From: Pseudoalteromonas sp. N1230-9
Lineage (GTDB): Bacteria; Pseudomonadota; Gammaproteobacteria; Enterobacterales; Alteromonadaceae
Assembly (NCBI RefSeq): GCF_032716425.1
Contig: NZ_CP090419.1
Coordinates: forward strand, 1,103,001-1,167,000
Direction of reading: 5' to 3'
DNA: 64,000 nt
Made by a program: the position numbers and the translations under genes
Notes under the pieces: model-generated
Seen by the model: the letters and a program-made list of their open reading frames with translations, nothing else
Databases searched by the model: none
What the model was told of the DNA's origin: nothing
Part shown: positions 34,210-42,257 of the stretch, piece after piece
How the letters are laid out: each line of letters opens with the position of its first letter
Numbering within the stretch: position 1 is the first letter of the stretch

Positions 34210-34584
34210 ATGAAAAAACACGGTTTAACGATTGGCTTAGAGCGCGTTGGCAGTACATTTTATTTAACTTTTAAAGTCGTTGGAAAACTCACTCATGATG
34301 ACTATACAAAACTCACTCCTTTAATTGAAAATGCGCTAGCGTCAGTCCCTCACGCAAAAATCAGAGCCTATGTTGATATTACAGAGTTAGAGGGATGGGA
34401 GCTTCAAGCAGCTTGGGATGACTTAAAGTTGGGGCTTAAGCATAACAAGGAGTTTTGCCGCATTGCTTTATTAGGAAATGCGAAATGGCAACAAGTGGCT
34501 AGCAAGGTGGGTAATTGGTTTACCAGTGGTGAAGTGAAGTATTTTGAGGATGCGAACATTGCACGTGAATGGTTACATGAATAA
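34210..34584 (+). CDS. SpoIIAA-like (STAS-related) small protein
   Basis: 124 residues. Short beta-alpha fold of the SpoIIAA-like family (PF11964-type): FYLTFKVVGKLTHDDYTKLTPLIENAL, YVDITELEGWELQAAWDDLK, RIALLGNAKWQQVAS, EVKYFEDANIAREWL. These proteins usually bind small ligands or partners; no catalytic residues are evident. AAGGAGG ribosome site. It precedes the EEP-family gene by 8 bp, so the two likely form one transcript. Confidence 0.85.
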   Translation: MKKHGLTIGLERVGSTFYLTFKVVGKLTHDDYTKLTPLIENALASVPHAKIRAYVDITELEGWELQAAWDDLKLGLKHNKEFCRIALLGNAKWQQVASKVGNWFTSGEVKYFEDANIAREWLHE

Positions 34585-34592
34585 GGTGGCCT

Positions 34593-35609
34593 GTGATAAA
34601 GCATAACCAAATAAAGGTGGCGACATTTAACCTTTATAATTATTTAGCGCCACCGAATGCATTTTATGATTTTCAGCGTATTTATAGTGCACAGCAATGG
34701 GCAAAAAAACAGCGCTGGTTAGCTGATTATCTTGAAAACCAACAGCCTGATATCATTGGTTTCCAAGAAGTGTTTAGTATTGATGCTCTAAAACAGCAAG
34801 TAAGCGAACAAGGTTATCCTTACTTTGCTGTCGTTGATGAACCCACTGTTATTGATGAGTTTATTTATCGTGATCCTGTTGTTGCGATTGCTTCACGCTT
34901 TAAAATAGTGGCTGTTGCCAAGGTAGAGTATGATACAGATTACGCAGCGCAAATGGGGCTTAAAGGGTTTCGTTTTAGTCGCGATATTATTCGCGCTACG
35001 ATAGATGTGCCACATATTGGCGTTGTTGATTGCTATGTACTGCACTTTAAATCAAAGCGTAGCATGATTGATAACGAATACGATGACACCAGCACTGAGC
35101 AACAAAACTTACTTAAGCAGTTAAAAGAGCAGATAGCAGGGCGCTGGGCATCAAGCATACAGCGTGGCAGTGAAGCTGCACTATTATTGATAGAAGTCAT
35201 CAATCGCAGAGCGCAAACTAATAACCCTGTTATTGTAATGGGGGATTTTAATAATGAGTTGCATGACGGTGTACTCAATCATTTAATTGCCGAGCATTTA
35301 CGCCTCACTGGAAATCGACAAAACAGTGTGTATCGCTCACATTTTACCTTACAGGATAGTTGGCAGCTTTATCAGCGTCATGTAGTGACCGAAAGCGACA
35401 GAGAAGCAACCCATTACTTTGGCAGTAGTAGTTCAGTGTTTGATTATATTTTGCTTTCAAGGGAATTTGATGCAGGGTTTCAAAGCAGTTTTTTTGAAGT
35501 TGTTGATTACCATACCTATGATCAGCACTTGATCAACCCACAGTTTGCTTATGATGATCAAAGTACCGACCATGGTGTTGTGATGATCACCATGGCACTT
35601 AGGAGTTGA
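34593..35609 (+). CDS. Endonuclease/exonuclease/phosphatase-family hydrolase
   Basis: 338 residues from a GTG start. EEP fold: ATFNLYNYL, GFQEVF (Mg-binding Glu), VMGDFNNE (Asp/Asn pair), and C-terminal STDHGVV (catalytic His). No signal peptide. Members cleave phosphodiesters in DNA, lipid or inositol phosphates; the specific substrate is not readable here. Linked to the SpoIIAA-like gene upstream by 8 bp. Confidence 0.88.
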   Translation: MIKHNQIKVATFNLYNYLAPPNAFYDFQRIYSAQQWAKKQRWLADYLENQQPDIIGFQEVFSIDALKQQVSEQGYPYFAVVDEPTVIDEFIYRDPVVAIASRFKIVAVAKVEYDTDYAAQMGLKGFRFSRDIIRATIDVPHIGVVDCYVLHFKSKRSMIDNEYDDTSTEQQNLLKQLKEQIAGRWASSIQRGSEAALLLIEVINRRAQTNNPVIVMGDFNNELHDGVLNHLIAEHLRLTGNRQNSVYRSHFTLQDSWQLYQRHVVTESDREATHYFGSSSSVFDYILLSREFDAGFQSSFFEVVDYHTYDQHLINPQFAYDDQSTDHGVVMITMALRS

Positions 35610-35669
35610 AAATTGATAATAGACATAAAACTGATAAGGTAACTATTAACTTAACAGGGAGTATTTTGT

Positions 35670-36665
35670 GTGAATGTAGTTTACCTTATCGGAAATGGTT
35701 TTGATTTAAACCTGGGGCTTAAAACTAGTTATAATGATTTCTATAATTTTTATATAAATAAGAAAAGTACATCTTCAATTGTTCAGAAATTTAAAAATAG
35801 TATATCGAGTGATTTAAGCAAGTGGGCAGATCTAGAGTTAGAATTGGGAAATTACACTAAATCAATTGAAAGCCTTGATGCATTAGATGAAATTCATGCA
35901 GATATTGTTGATGAATTAGCTGATTACTTGGACGAAATTCAAAGAAATTTTTCTCTTAATGAAGTATCTGAAGTTAGTAAATCAAATTTTCTTCAAGACT
36001 TCTTTCATCCAGAGAAATTTCTTAGGAATAGAGATCAAATATCATTAAATAATTTTTTTACTAGTAAAAGTACAGATAGTAACATTTTCTCTATCATAAG
36101 TTTTAATTATACACATACAATCGAACATATTTTAGGGATCAAGGAACTTGCTAACAATTATAAAGGGCTTGATATTCAAGAAAAATATGAACGAACTTTA
36201 AATAAATTATTTTTCATCCACCATGTACATGGTTCTTTAACCTCAAATATGGTTTTGGGGGTGAATGATTCTACACAAATCGCAAATTCAAGCCTCAAAG
36301 ATGATACTGATGCTAAAAATCAGCTAGTTAAGAGGGATTGTAATTTAGTTATGAAGCACGGGGTTGAAATTGATTGTACCCATAGGCTTACTCATGCAGA
36401 TTTAATTTGCATTTTCGGCTCTTCAATTGGTCAAACTGATCAAATTTGGTGGGACTTGATAGAGACTCAGTTAATAAAAAGAGATTGTAGACTTATTATT
36501 TTTGACCGAGTTTTCGATATTAGCTCAAGAAGATCTCATCTTTTTAATAGAAGAGAAAGAGAAGTTTTACAAAAATTTATAAAAAGCGTGGATATTGATA
36601 CAATATCCAGTAAGGTTTATTTTGCTTTTAATTCAGAAATTTTTAGATTGAGTGATAAGTTGTAA
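35670..36665 (+). CDS. AbiH-family abortive infection-like protein
   Basis: 331 residues from a GTG with AGGGAG 8 bp upstream. N-terminal VVYLIGNGFDLNLGLKTSYNDFY is the AbiH family signature; FISFNYTHTIEHIL-type, HHVHGSLTSNMVLGVND and LICIFGSSIGQTDQIWW segments also fit. AbiH proteins confer phage abortive infection in lactococci, mechanism not well established. The gene is clearly more AT-rich than its neighbours, with many AAA, TTT, ATA codons, which suggests transfer. It stands alone, without a second toxin or restriction component, between housekeeping-type genes. Confidence 0.85.
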   Translation: MNVVYLIGNGFDLNLGLKTSYNDFYNFYINKKSTSSIVQKFKNSISSDLSKWADLELELGNYTKSIESLDALDEIHADIVDELADYLDEIQRNFSLNEVSEVSKSNFLQDFFHPEKFLRNRDQISLNNFFTSKSTDSNIFSIISFNYTHTIEHILGIKELANNYKGLDIQEKYERTLNKLFFIHHVHGSLTSNMVLGVNDSTQIANSSLKDDTDAKNQLVKRDCNLVMKHGVEIDCTHRLTHADLICIFGSSIGQTDQIWWDLIETQLIKRDCRLIIFDRVFDISSRRSHLFNRREREVLQKFIKSVDIDTISSKVYFAFNSEIFRLSDKL

Positions 36666-36696
36666 CAAATCTAAAGCTATTTGCTACAACTTTTTT
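36657..36696 (+). terminator. Terminator at the AbiH stop codon
   Basis: AAGTTGTA and TACAACTT, with inner CAAAT/ATTTG, form a long stem followed by T6. The stem starts inside the last codons of the AbiH gene; also serves the convergent rhomboid gene. Confidence 0.75.
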
Positions 36697-37276
36697 AAAT
36701 CAGCTTTTTATCACGCTTTGCCATCAGGTAACCCATAAAAGCACCACTTATGGCACCAAATAAATGGCTCTCGAAAGAGATATGAATACGCTGCGGAAAT
36801 ACACCCCAAATTAAGCCGCTGTAAAGTACAACAACGGCAATGCTGATTAAAATTGCTTTGAATGAGCGGTGCATGATGCCATAGCAGATTAGATAACCCC
36901 ATAAACCATAAATTACGCCACTCAAACCTACATGAATATTACTGCGGCCGAATAACCAAACGAGTAGTCCACCAAGCAGTGCAGTGCCAGTAAACACTAG
37001 CCAAAAACGTTTTACGCTGTATTGGCATACCAGCCACGCAAGAATAGCAAAAGGCACTAAATTACTGACCAAATGCGCCCAGCCGCCATGTAAAAATGGG
37101 GCAAAGAACACGCCTGACACACCAGATATTTGACGAGGTAATATGCCAAAACCGTTAAGGTTTACACCGGGGAGTGAGTTGGCAATTTGCAGCACCACAC
37201 AAAGTAACATGATGCCCAAAATAGCAAACCGTTTGCTACTGATAGGGGGAAGTTTAGCAGCTGATTTTTCAGTCAT
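36695..37276 (-). CDS. Rhomboid intramembrane serine protease
   Basis: 193 residues, six membrane helices. Catalytic dyad S119 in GLSG (117-120) and H171 in SHLFGAISG; helix 2 has the H68-x-x-x-N72 motif stabilising the oxyanion region. No N-terminal ubiquitin-like or GlpG-type cytoplasmic extension beyond about 17 residues. Cleaves transmembrane substrates in the inner membrane; substrates unknown. Single gene. Confidence 0.93.
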   Translation of the reverse strand: MTEKSAAKLPPISSKRFAILGIMLLCVVLQIANSLPGVNLNGFGILPRQISGVSGVFFAPFLHGGWAHLVSNLVPFAILAWLVCQYSVKRFWLVFTGTALLGGLLVWLFGRSNIHVGLSGVIYGLWGYLICYGIMHRSFKAILISIAVVVLYSGLIWGVFPQRIHISFESHLFGAISGAFMGYLMAKRDKKLI

Positions 37277-37332
37277 GGTTGAAGGCTCTTAAATCAATTC
37301 GACCGAATCAGTATAACTTATTAATAGTGAAG

Positions 37333-37361
37333 GTAAACACCTTGATGCACAAGGTGTTTAC
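37333..37361 (-). terminator. Hairpin downstream of DJ-1/PfpI gene
   Basis: GTAAACACCTT (37333-37343) and AAGGTGTTTAC (37351-37361) form a perfect 11-bp stem with a 7-nt loop. No T-run on the minus strand, so it may be a processing or regulatory hairpin rather than a strong terminator. Confidence 0.55.
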
Positions 37362-37381
37362 TGAGTAATGAATTGTGATTT

Positions 37382-38068
37382 TTAACCTAATTTGGTCAGT
37401 AGTTTTTTCGCTGCAAGTTCTGAACTTGCAGGGTTTTGCCCTGTGATTAATAAACCGTCTTCAATGGCAAGTACGCCCCAGTCATCGGTTTTTTGATAGT
37501 GACCGCCTTGTTTGATTAGCTCATCTTCTACGAGCAGCGGTACCACATTGGTAAGCTGTACGGCATCTTCTTCAGAGTTACTAAAGCCAGTAACTTTTTT
37601 ATCAAATACGACTGATTTACCTGCTGCATTTTTCGCATTGAGTAAGACAGCACTTGCATGACATACCGCGCCAACAGGCTTGTTTGAATTTAAAAATTGT
37701 TCAATCAAACTAATAGAATCCTGGTTATCAACTAAGTCCCATAATGGACCATGGCCGCCTGGGTAAAATACTGCGTCATATTCCTCTGCATTAATCTCGC
37801 TCAATGGTTTAGTGTTTGCCATTAAGGTTTTTGCTGCGCTGTCTTCTTCAAAGCGTTTGGTTGCATCTGTGGCAGCGTCAGGTGCCGCGCTATTTGGATC
37901 GACTGGAGGTTGGCCGCCTTTTACTGATGCAAGGGTTACATCTGCACCAGCATCAACAAAGGCGTAGTAGGGGGCTGCAAACTCTTCTACCCAAAAACCT
38001 GTTTTATGACCGGTATCACCTAATTCATCGTGTGAAGTAAGTACCATTAAAATTTTCTTAGCTGACAT
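37382..38068 (-). CDS. DJ-1/PfpI-family Hsp31-like protein
   Basis: 228 residues. Nucleophile elbow AVCHASA gives C136-H137; acidic E28/E29 in FWVEEF; GGHGPLWD loop. The arrangement GHKTGFWVEEFAAPYYAF then VCHA is that of the class of Hsp31-like (glutathione-independent glyoxalase/chaperone-type) proteins, called type 1 glutamine amidotransferase-like in databases. Likely detoxifies methylglyoxal-type aldehydes or deglycates; a clean link with mgsA in this window is suggestive only. Divergent from the LysR gene. Confidence 0.9.
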   Translation of the reverse strand: MSAKKILMVLTSHDELGDTGHKTGFWVEEFAAPYYAFVDAGADVTLASVKGGQPPVDPNSAAPDAATDATKRFEEDSAAKTLMANTKPLSEINAEEYDAVFYPGGHGPLWDLVDNQDSISLIEQFLNSNKPVGAVCHASAVLLNAKNAAGKSVVFDKKVTGFSNSEEDAVQLTNVVPLLVEDELIKQGGHYQKTDDWGVLAIEDGLLITGQNPASSELAAKKLLTKLG

Positions 38069-38162
38069 AGTGAAACCTTTTTTGTGTATTAAACATCGTT
38101 GATAACACTATAGGGATGAAAACTTAGTTAAACAACGCAGATAAACTTGACTTCATTGGTTT

Positions 38163-38181
38163 AATAATTGATACAATTATT
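38163..38181. promoter_or_regulatory. LysR-type operator between LysR and DJ-1 genes
   Basis: AATAATTG-ATA-CAATTATT is a perfect 8-bp inverted repeat containing ATTG-N3-CAAT, the T-N11-A class used by LysR regulators, 21 bp before the LysR start. Probably the autoregulatory site for the divergent unit. Confidence 0.6.
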
Positions 38182-38202
38182 CAGGTCATATTAGGAATCC
38201 AT

Positions 38203-39114
38203 ATGAAAGTATCGTTCGAGCAATTAAAAAGCATGGTGGTGTTTGCCCATATTGTGCAGCAAGGTAGTTTAACCAAAGCGGCTCAGCAACTAGGCTTGTC
38301 GCGAGCTGTGGTGAGTTATCACTTAAAAAAGCTAGAGCAACAATTGCAGCTCACTTTATTAAACCGTTCGACTCGCACTATGACGCTAACAGAAGCGGGT
38401 ATGGCTTATTACGAACGCTGTCAGGCCATTACAGAGCAGGCTGAGGCAGCTAACCTGCATCTTGAAAGCTTAAAAAGTGAACCCGTAGGGGTAATTAAAC
38501 TGAGTTGTCCGGTGAATGTAGGCTTGCAACTTGTGGTGCCTGCGTTGGCTCAGTTTAAACGTTTGTATCCTAAAATCGATATAGACTTACAACTGAGTGA
38601 TGATGTGGTTGATATTATCAAAGAAGGCTATGATTTGGCTATTCGAGGGGTTGCGCTTGAGAGTTCAAACTTGCAAGCGACTAAGCTGGCAAGTATGGCT
38701 ACATGTTTATGTGGTTCAGTTGATTACTTTACAAAACATCCCATACCAAAGAGCATTGCTGATTTAGCAGTGCATACTTGGGTCGTGTACCAACCAAGCA
38801 GTGCGACTGTAACACTTGAAAAAGACAAACGCCGCTTTGATATAGCTGTTAGTGGTGGCATTAGTACTAACAATGCCGCAGCACGTACAGCTTTTGTTGA
38901 AGCGGGACATGGTTTAGCTAAAATCCCGGCTTATGATGCGCTTCCTAAGATTAAGGCCGGTTTCTTGCGAACAGTATTAGAAGATTACAAAACCGCGGAT
39001 ATTGAGCTTTATGGTGTGTTCCCGCCAGGGGCGGCGGGAAGCAAAAAATTGCGTGTTTTACTTGATTACCTAAAGGACTATTTCGCTAATCAAGTGGCAA
39101 CGCTGGCGATTTAA
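38203..39114 (+). CDS. LysR-family transcriptional regulator
   Basis: 303 residues. HTH in residues 5-65: FAHIVQQGSLTKAAQQLGLSRAVVSYHLKKLEQQL. Then a substrate-binding domain (about 90-295; IKLSCPVNVGLQLVVPALAQFKRLYPKIDIDLQLSDDVVD) of the CrgA-like group. It probably controls the divergent DJ-1-like gene and itself through the operator in between. Its stop overlaps the convergent hydrolase stop by 4 bp. Confidence 0.92.
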   Translation: MKVSFEQLKSMVVFAHIVQQGSLTKAAQQLGLSRAVVSYHLKKLEQQLQLTLLNRSTRTMTLTEAGMAYYERCQAITEQAEAANLHLESLKSEPVGVIKLSCPVNVGLQLVVPALAQFKRLYPKIDIDLQLSDDVVDIIKEGYDLAIRGVALESSNLQATKLASMATCLCGSVDYFTKHPIPKSIADLAVHTWVVYQPSSATVTLEKDKRRFDIAVSGGISTNNAAARTAFVEAGHGLAKIPAYDALPKIKAGFLRTVLEDYKTADIELYGVFPPGAAGSKKLRVLLDYLKDYFANQVATLAI

Positions 39115-39848
39115 ACAAGCGTTCGATTAAATAAAGCAACGGCTTGTTGATACATGGTGATTGCAAGGGCAGGGTCGTAACGGTCGCCTTCATCGCGCAT
39201 AAAGGCGTGTTGGGCATTAACTTCTTGCCACTGGTAATTAATTCCTGTTGCCACCGCTTGTTGGTAAATTTTAAGGCGGCCTTCTTTTGGTACATGTGGG
39301 TCTTGCTTACCCCAGACAAAGTGAATCTCACCTTTGATATCAGCCATGCGCTCAAATGAGTTATTACCTGCTTGCGCCACTAAGGTATCGCTGTGTATAT
39401 CTGTTGCATATAAACAAAATGCAGCTTTAATATTAGAGTTTAACGCTGCGCGATATGCAAGGTGACCACCAATACAGACACCCATCGCACCGATGTGGCC
39501 TGTGCAGTAATCTTGAGTGCGTGAAAATGCAATTAAGGCTTCAGTATCGGTATCGTGGCTCTCAAGTGGTTTTGCCCACTTGTCGGCATTGCCTTTATCC
39601 TTACCCGCATCATTGTAGGCAAGTACAGTACCGATAGGGTTTAACTCATGAAACACTTCAGGCACTAATACCACAAAACCATGACCTGCCAGTATTGCAG
39701 CAGAGCGTGCGATTGGCGCAGTTTCTTGAAAAATCTCTGAATAGAAAACAATGCAAGGGAACTTCCCTTCATCTACTGGGCGATAAACACTGGTGCGCAT
39801 TGGCCCTGTTGGGGTGGCTATATCGTGGCTATGGTGTTGAATGATCAT
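39111..39848 (-). CDS. Dienelactone hydrolase-family protein
   Basis: 245 residues of an alpha/beta hydrolase. Nucleophile C125 in GVCIGGH, conserved E38 in YSEIFQE, D in QDPHVP and H in NAQHAF follow the E-C-D-H arrangement of dienelactone hydrolase. No signal peptide. These enzymes open lactones, in aromatic catabolism or carboxymethylenebutenolide removal; the true substrate may be different. Single gene, stop overlapping the LysR gene. Confidence 0.9.
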   Translation of the reverse strand: MIIQHHSHDIATPTGPMRTSVYRPVDEGKFPCIVFYSEIFQETAPIARSAAILAGHGFVVLVPEVFHELNPIGTVLAYNDAGKDKGNADKWAKPLESHDTDTEALIAFSRTQDYCTGHIGAMGVCIGGHLAYRAALNSNIKAAFCLYATDIHSDTLVAQAGNNSFERMADIKGEIHFVWGKQDPHVPKEGRLKIYQQAVATGINYQWQEVNAQHAFMRDEGDRYDPALAITMYQQAVALFNRTLV

Positions 39849-39919
39849 AAAATGCTCGGCTAAATAAAACCCTATGTTAACCGAGCACGATTAAATAAAC
39901 GACTGTAGCCGTAAAACTT

Positions 39920-41245
39920 TTAAATACTGGCAGGCATGTTATTACAACTTGCGTAATAACTAACCGTTGCAGGCCAATCAGAGAAGATACCTATAACACC
40001 AACATCTTTGGCTAATACATCAAGCACGGTCATCATATCGCCATCATTATCAATAACATCGGCAACCGATTGATAATAATAGCCGCCACCATTATTTAAC
40101 GGGCCTGAGCGTTCAAAGCTCCACGCTATGATTTTAAGGCCCGCAGCTTTGGCATCGACTGCGTATTGTGAAGGCACTATGTTACTGTCGTTATCGATGG
40201 TTAATAGCATCCAGATTGGTGGTGCAATAATCTTAACACCGTCACTGTAAAGTGCAGCCATACTGGGTTGCCAAGTGTCAGAATTATTAGGGTCAAAGCC
40301 TGCATCACTATCACGGCCATCCAAGTAAACACTTTGAGCTGCAAAGTCAGGATTGTTATTAATCCAATATTTTACATCATCTAAGTTAAATGACTGTGGA
40401 AAAACATGATTCGCGGGCACATCCATTTGTATGTACTCATCGAGCATTTTTTGTGCGTACTGCTCTTGGCTCATACCATCAAAAGGCATGCTAACAGCTG
40501 GCGACTTAAGTTCAGGAGTCATTTTTACGCCTAACTCTTTAAACAAGGCGATACTTTGTTTATGTGTCATTAGGGTGCCTGTATTTGCATATAAATCAGT
40601 TCGCCAACTAGGCGTTCCTTTCATATACTCAGCCACATTAGTTGCGTTGGGGTTTGCACCATCCATTTTGCCTTCAAGGGTTAAAAACTCTGCGAGGCTA
40701 AGATCGCTAGTACAACATTTAGCGGAAGCAGGCGTACCACTGTTAGGATCTGCTGGAGTAAAAGGTTCACTGCATTTTGCAGCTAATTCTGGAATAGCTA
40801 AAATATTTGTGGTGGTATGTAAGTCACACTGAGAATGGCGACATACTAATTCTTTATCGTTTGTAAACGTGACATCACACTCGACAATGCCAGCCCCCAT
40901 GCGAGCCGCAGCGATATAAGACTCTTTAGTGTGCTCAGGGTATTGCATAGGCGCTCCTCGATGACCGATTGAAAAATCAGTACGGTAAAAGGGGCCTTCT
41001 TTACACGATTCTAGTTTTGTTTTTAGTGTACTGTCTGCCATGTCATCAATGAGGTAGTCTGGGCGAGTGCCAAGCTGAATATTGGTGCCTTGCGCCACTT
41101 CTACGACAATGGGGGTTGGAACTTCAACAACTTGAACATCAGTATTTGTGACAACAACTTCTTTTTCGACAACTTCTACATCATCATCACAACCAGCAAG
41201 AACGCTTATGAATAAGCAACTAGTCAGTAAGGGTATGTATTTCAC
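39920..41245 (-). CDS. Glycerophosphodiester phosphodiesterase lipoprotein
   Basis: 441 residues. Lipobox LAGC (C19) followed by an acidic/Val linker. GDPD catalytic pattern: H95-R96-G in GHRGAP, E104-H105, E122-x-D124 in ECDVTF, and H137. The middle has an insertion with paired cysteines (residues about 165-190: CSEPF...CCTSD), unlike classic GlpQ, plausibly disulfide-stabilised in the envelope. It cleaves glycerophosphodiesters to glycerol-3-phosphate and alcohol. Single gene with metal-dependent activity expected (Ca2+/Mg2+). Confidence 0.88.
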   Translation of the reverse strand: MKYIPLLTSCLFISVLAGCDDDVEVVEKEVVVTNTDVQVVEVPTPIVVEVAQGTNIQLGTRPDYLIDDMADSTLKTKLESCKEGPFYRTDFSIGHRGAPMQYPEHTKESYIAAARMGAGIVECDVTFTNDKELVCRHSQCDLHTTTNILAIPELAAKCSEPFTPADPNSGTPASAKCCTSDLSLAEFLTLEGKMDGANPNATNVAEYMKGTPSWRTDLYANTGTLMTHKQSIALFKELGVKMTPELKSPAVSMPFDGMSQEQYAQKMLDEYIQMDVPANHVFPQSFNLDDVKYWINNNPDFAAQSVYLDGRDSDAGFDPNNSDTWQPSMAALYSDGVKIIAPPIWMLLTIDNDSNIVPSQYAVDAKAAGLKIIAWSFERSGPLNNGGGYYYQSVADVIDNDGDMMTVLDVLAKDVGVIGIFSDWPATVSYYASCNNMPASI

Positions 41246-41324
41246 TATTTTCGTATCCTTTTAAAATAAATGAGTGCATCACCTTAATCATCATTAATGA
41301 CAATAAAACGACAGTAAGCTTAAT

Positions 41325-42170
41325 TTATTTTTTCACAATAGCTTGGTTCACTATCAAAGCTAACAGTATAACGGCTGCGCCAATACTTAATCTGAGAATG
41401 TCGGCATCACGGTTCCAAATAATAATATTGACGATAATCCCCGCAGGGATTAGTAAGTTATTCATGACTGCCAGCGCACCCACGTTGACAATAGTCGCGC
41501 CTTTATTCCATGCAAAATAACCAAGTCCAGAGGCAATTGTTCCAAGGTAAATCAGGACACCCCATTGTGTGGTTGTGGTAGGGAGCTTACTGGTATCACC
41601 AAATAAACCATAGCAAACTAATGCGACGATGAGTGCACCAATGAAAAACCATGCGAAGACACGAGAATGCGCAATGTGTTCGTGTTGCATTAATCGTTTA
41701 TAGGTCACTTGTCCTGTTGCAAAGCAAATATTGGCAGCCTGCACAAGTAGCATTCCAAACAGGTAGTTTTCATCAATGCCTTCGTAACGAATAGCGACTG
41801 CTCCCACGATGGCCAGCATGGCGGCAAGCAAGAATTTAGCATTGAAGCGTTTTTCAAGAATATCGTTTAATAAGGTGATGTAAAGCGGTGTCATAACCGT
41901 GAATAACAGCACTTCAGGCACACTGAGGTACAAAAACGAATGGTAATAAAAGCTGTACATTACACCCAGCTGCACCGCACCTATTGCCATCAGTTTAAGT
42001 GCTAAAGCTTTAGGGGTTTTACGCCAGTGCAGAAAAGGTAAAAATACGCAAGTTGCCAAGCCAATGCGCATTAACACACTAAACCATGCATCGACTTGTC
42101 CTGCTAAATAAACACCAATAAGACTAAACGAAAAGGCCCAAAGCAGGGTAACAGCAAATAAGTAGGTCAT
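41325..42170 (-). CDS. EamA/DMT-family transporter
   Basis: 281 residues with about ten membrane helices in two EamA halves (LLWAFSFSLIGVY near start; GALIVALVCYG and GLGYFAWNKGATIVNVG in the second). The E-rich G-x-x-x-W motif and TMTPLYITLLN-type helix 4 fit drug/metabolite transporters. Substrate unknown. Lies 87 bp past the M3 peptidase stop on the same strand, separated by a terminator. Confidence 0.88.
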   Translation of the reverse strand: MTYLFAVTLLWAFSFSLIGVYLAGQVDAWFSVLMRIGLATCVFLPFLHWRKTPKALALKLMAIGAVQLGVMYSFYYHSFLYLSVPEVLLFTVMTPLYITLLNDILEKRFNAKFLLAAMLAIVGAVAIRYEGIDENYLFGMLLVQAANICFATGQVTYKRLMQHEHIAHSRVFAWFFIGALIVALVCYGLFGDTSKLPTTTTQWGVLIYLGTIASGLGYFAWNKGATIVNVGALAVMNNLLIPAGIIVNIIIWNRDADILRLSIGAAVILLALIVNQAIVKK

Positions 42171-42208
42171 GTTTTATAGTCATTGATTCTAAAATTGCAC
42201 TATAACAA

Positions 42209-42233
42209 AAAGCCCGCAATAATTGCGGGCTTT
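42209..42233 (-). terminator. Terminator after M3 peptidase gene
   Basis: AAAGCCCGCAAT pairs with ATTGCGGGCTTT, followed on the minus strand by TTTTTGTT. Confidence 0.85.
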
Positions 42234-42257
42234 CATCATTTTGCGAATAATTTTAGA

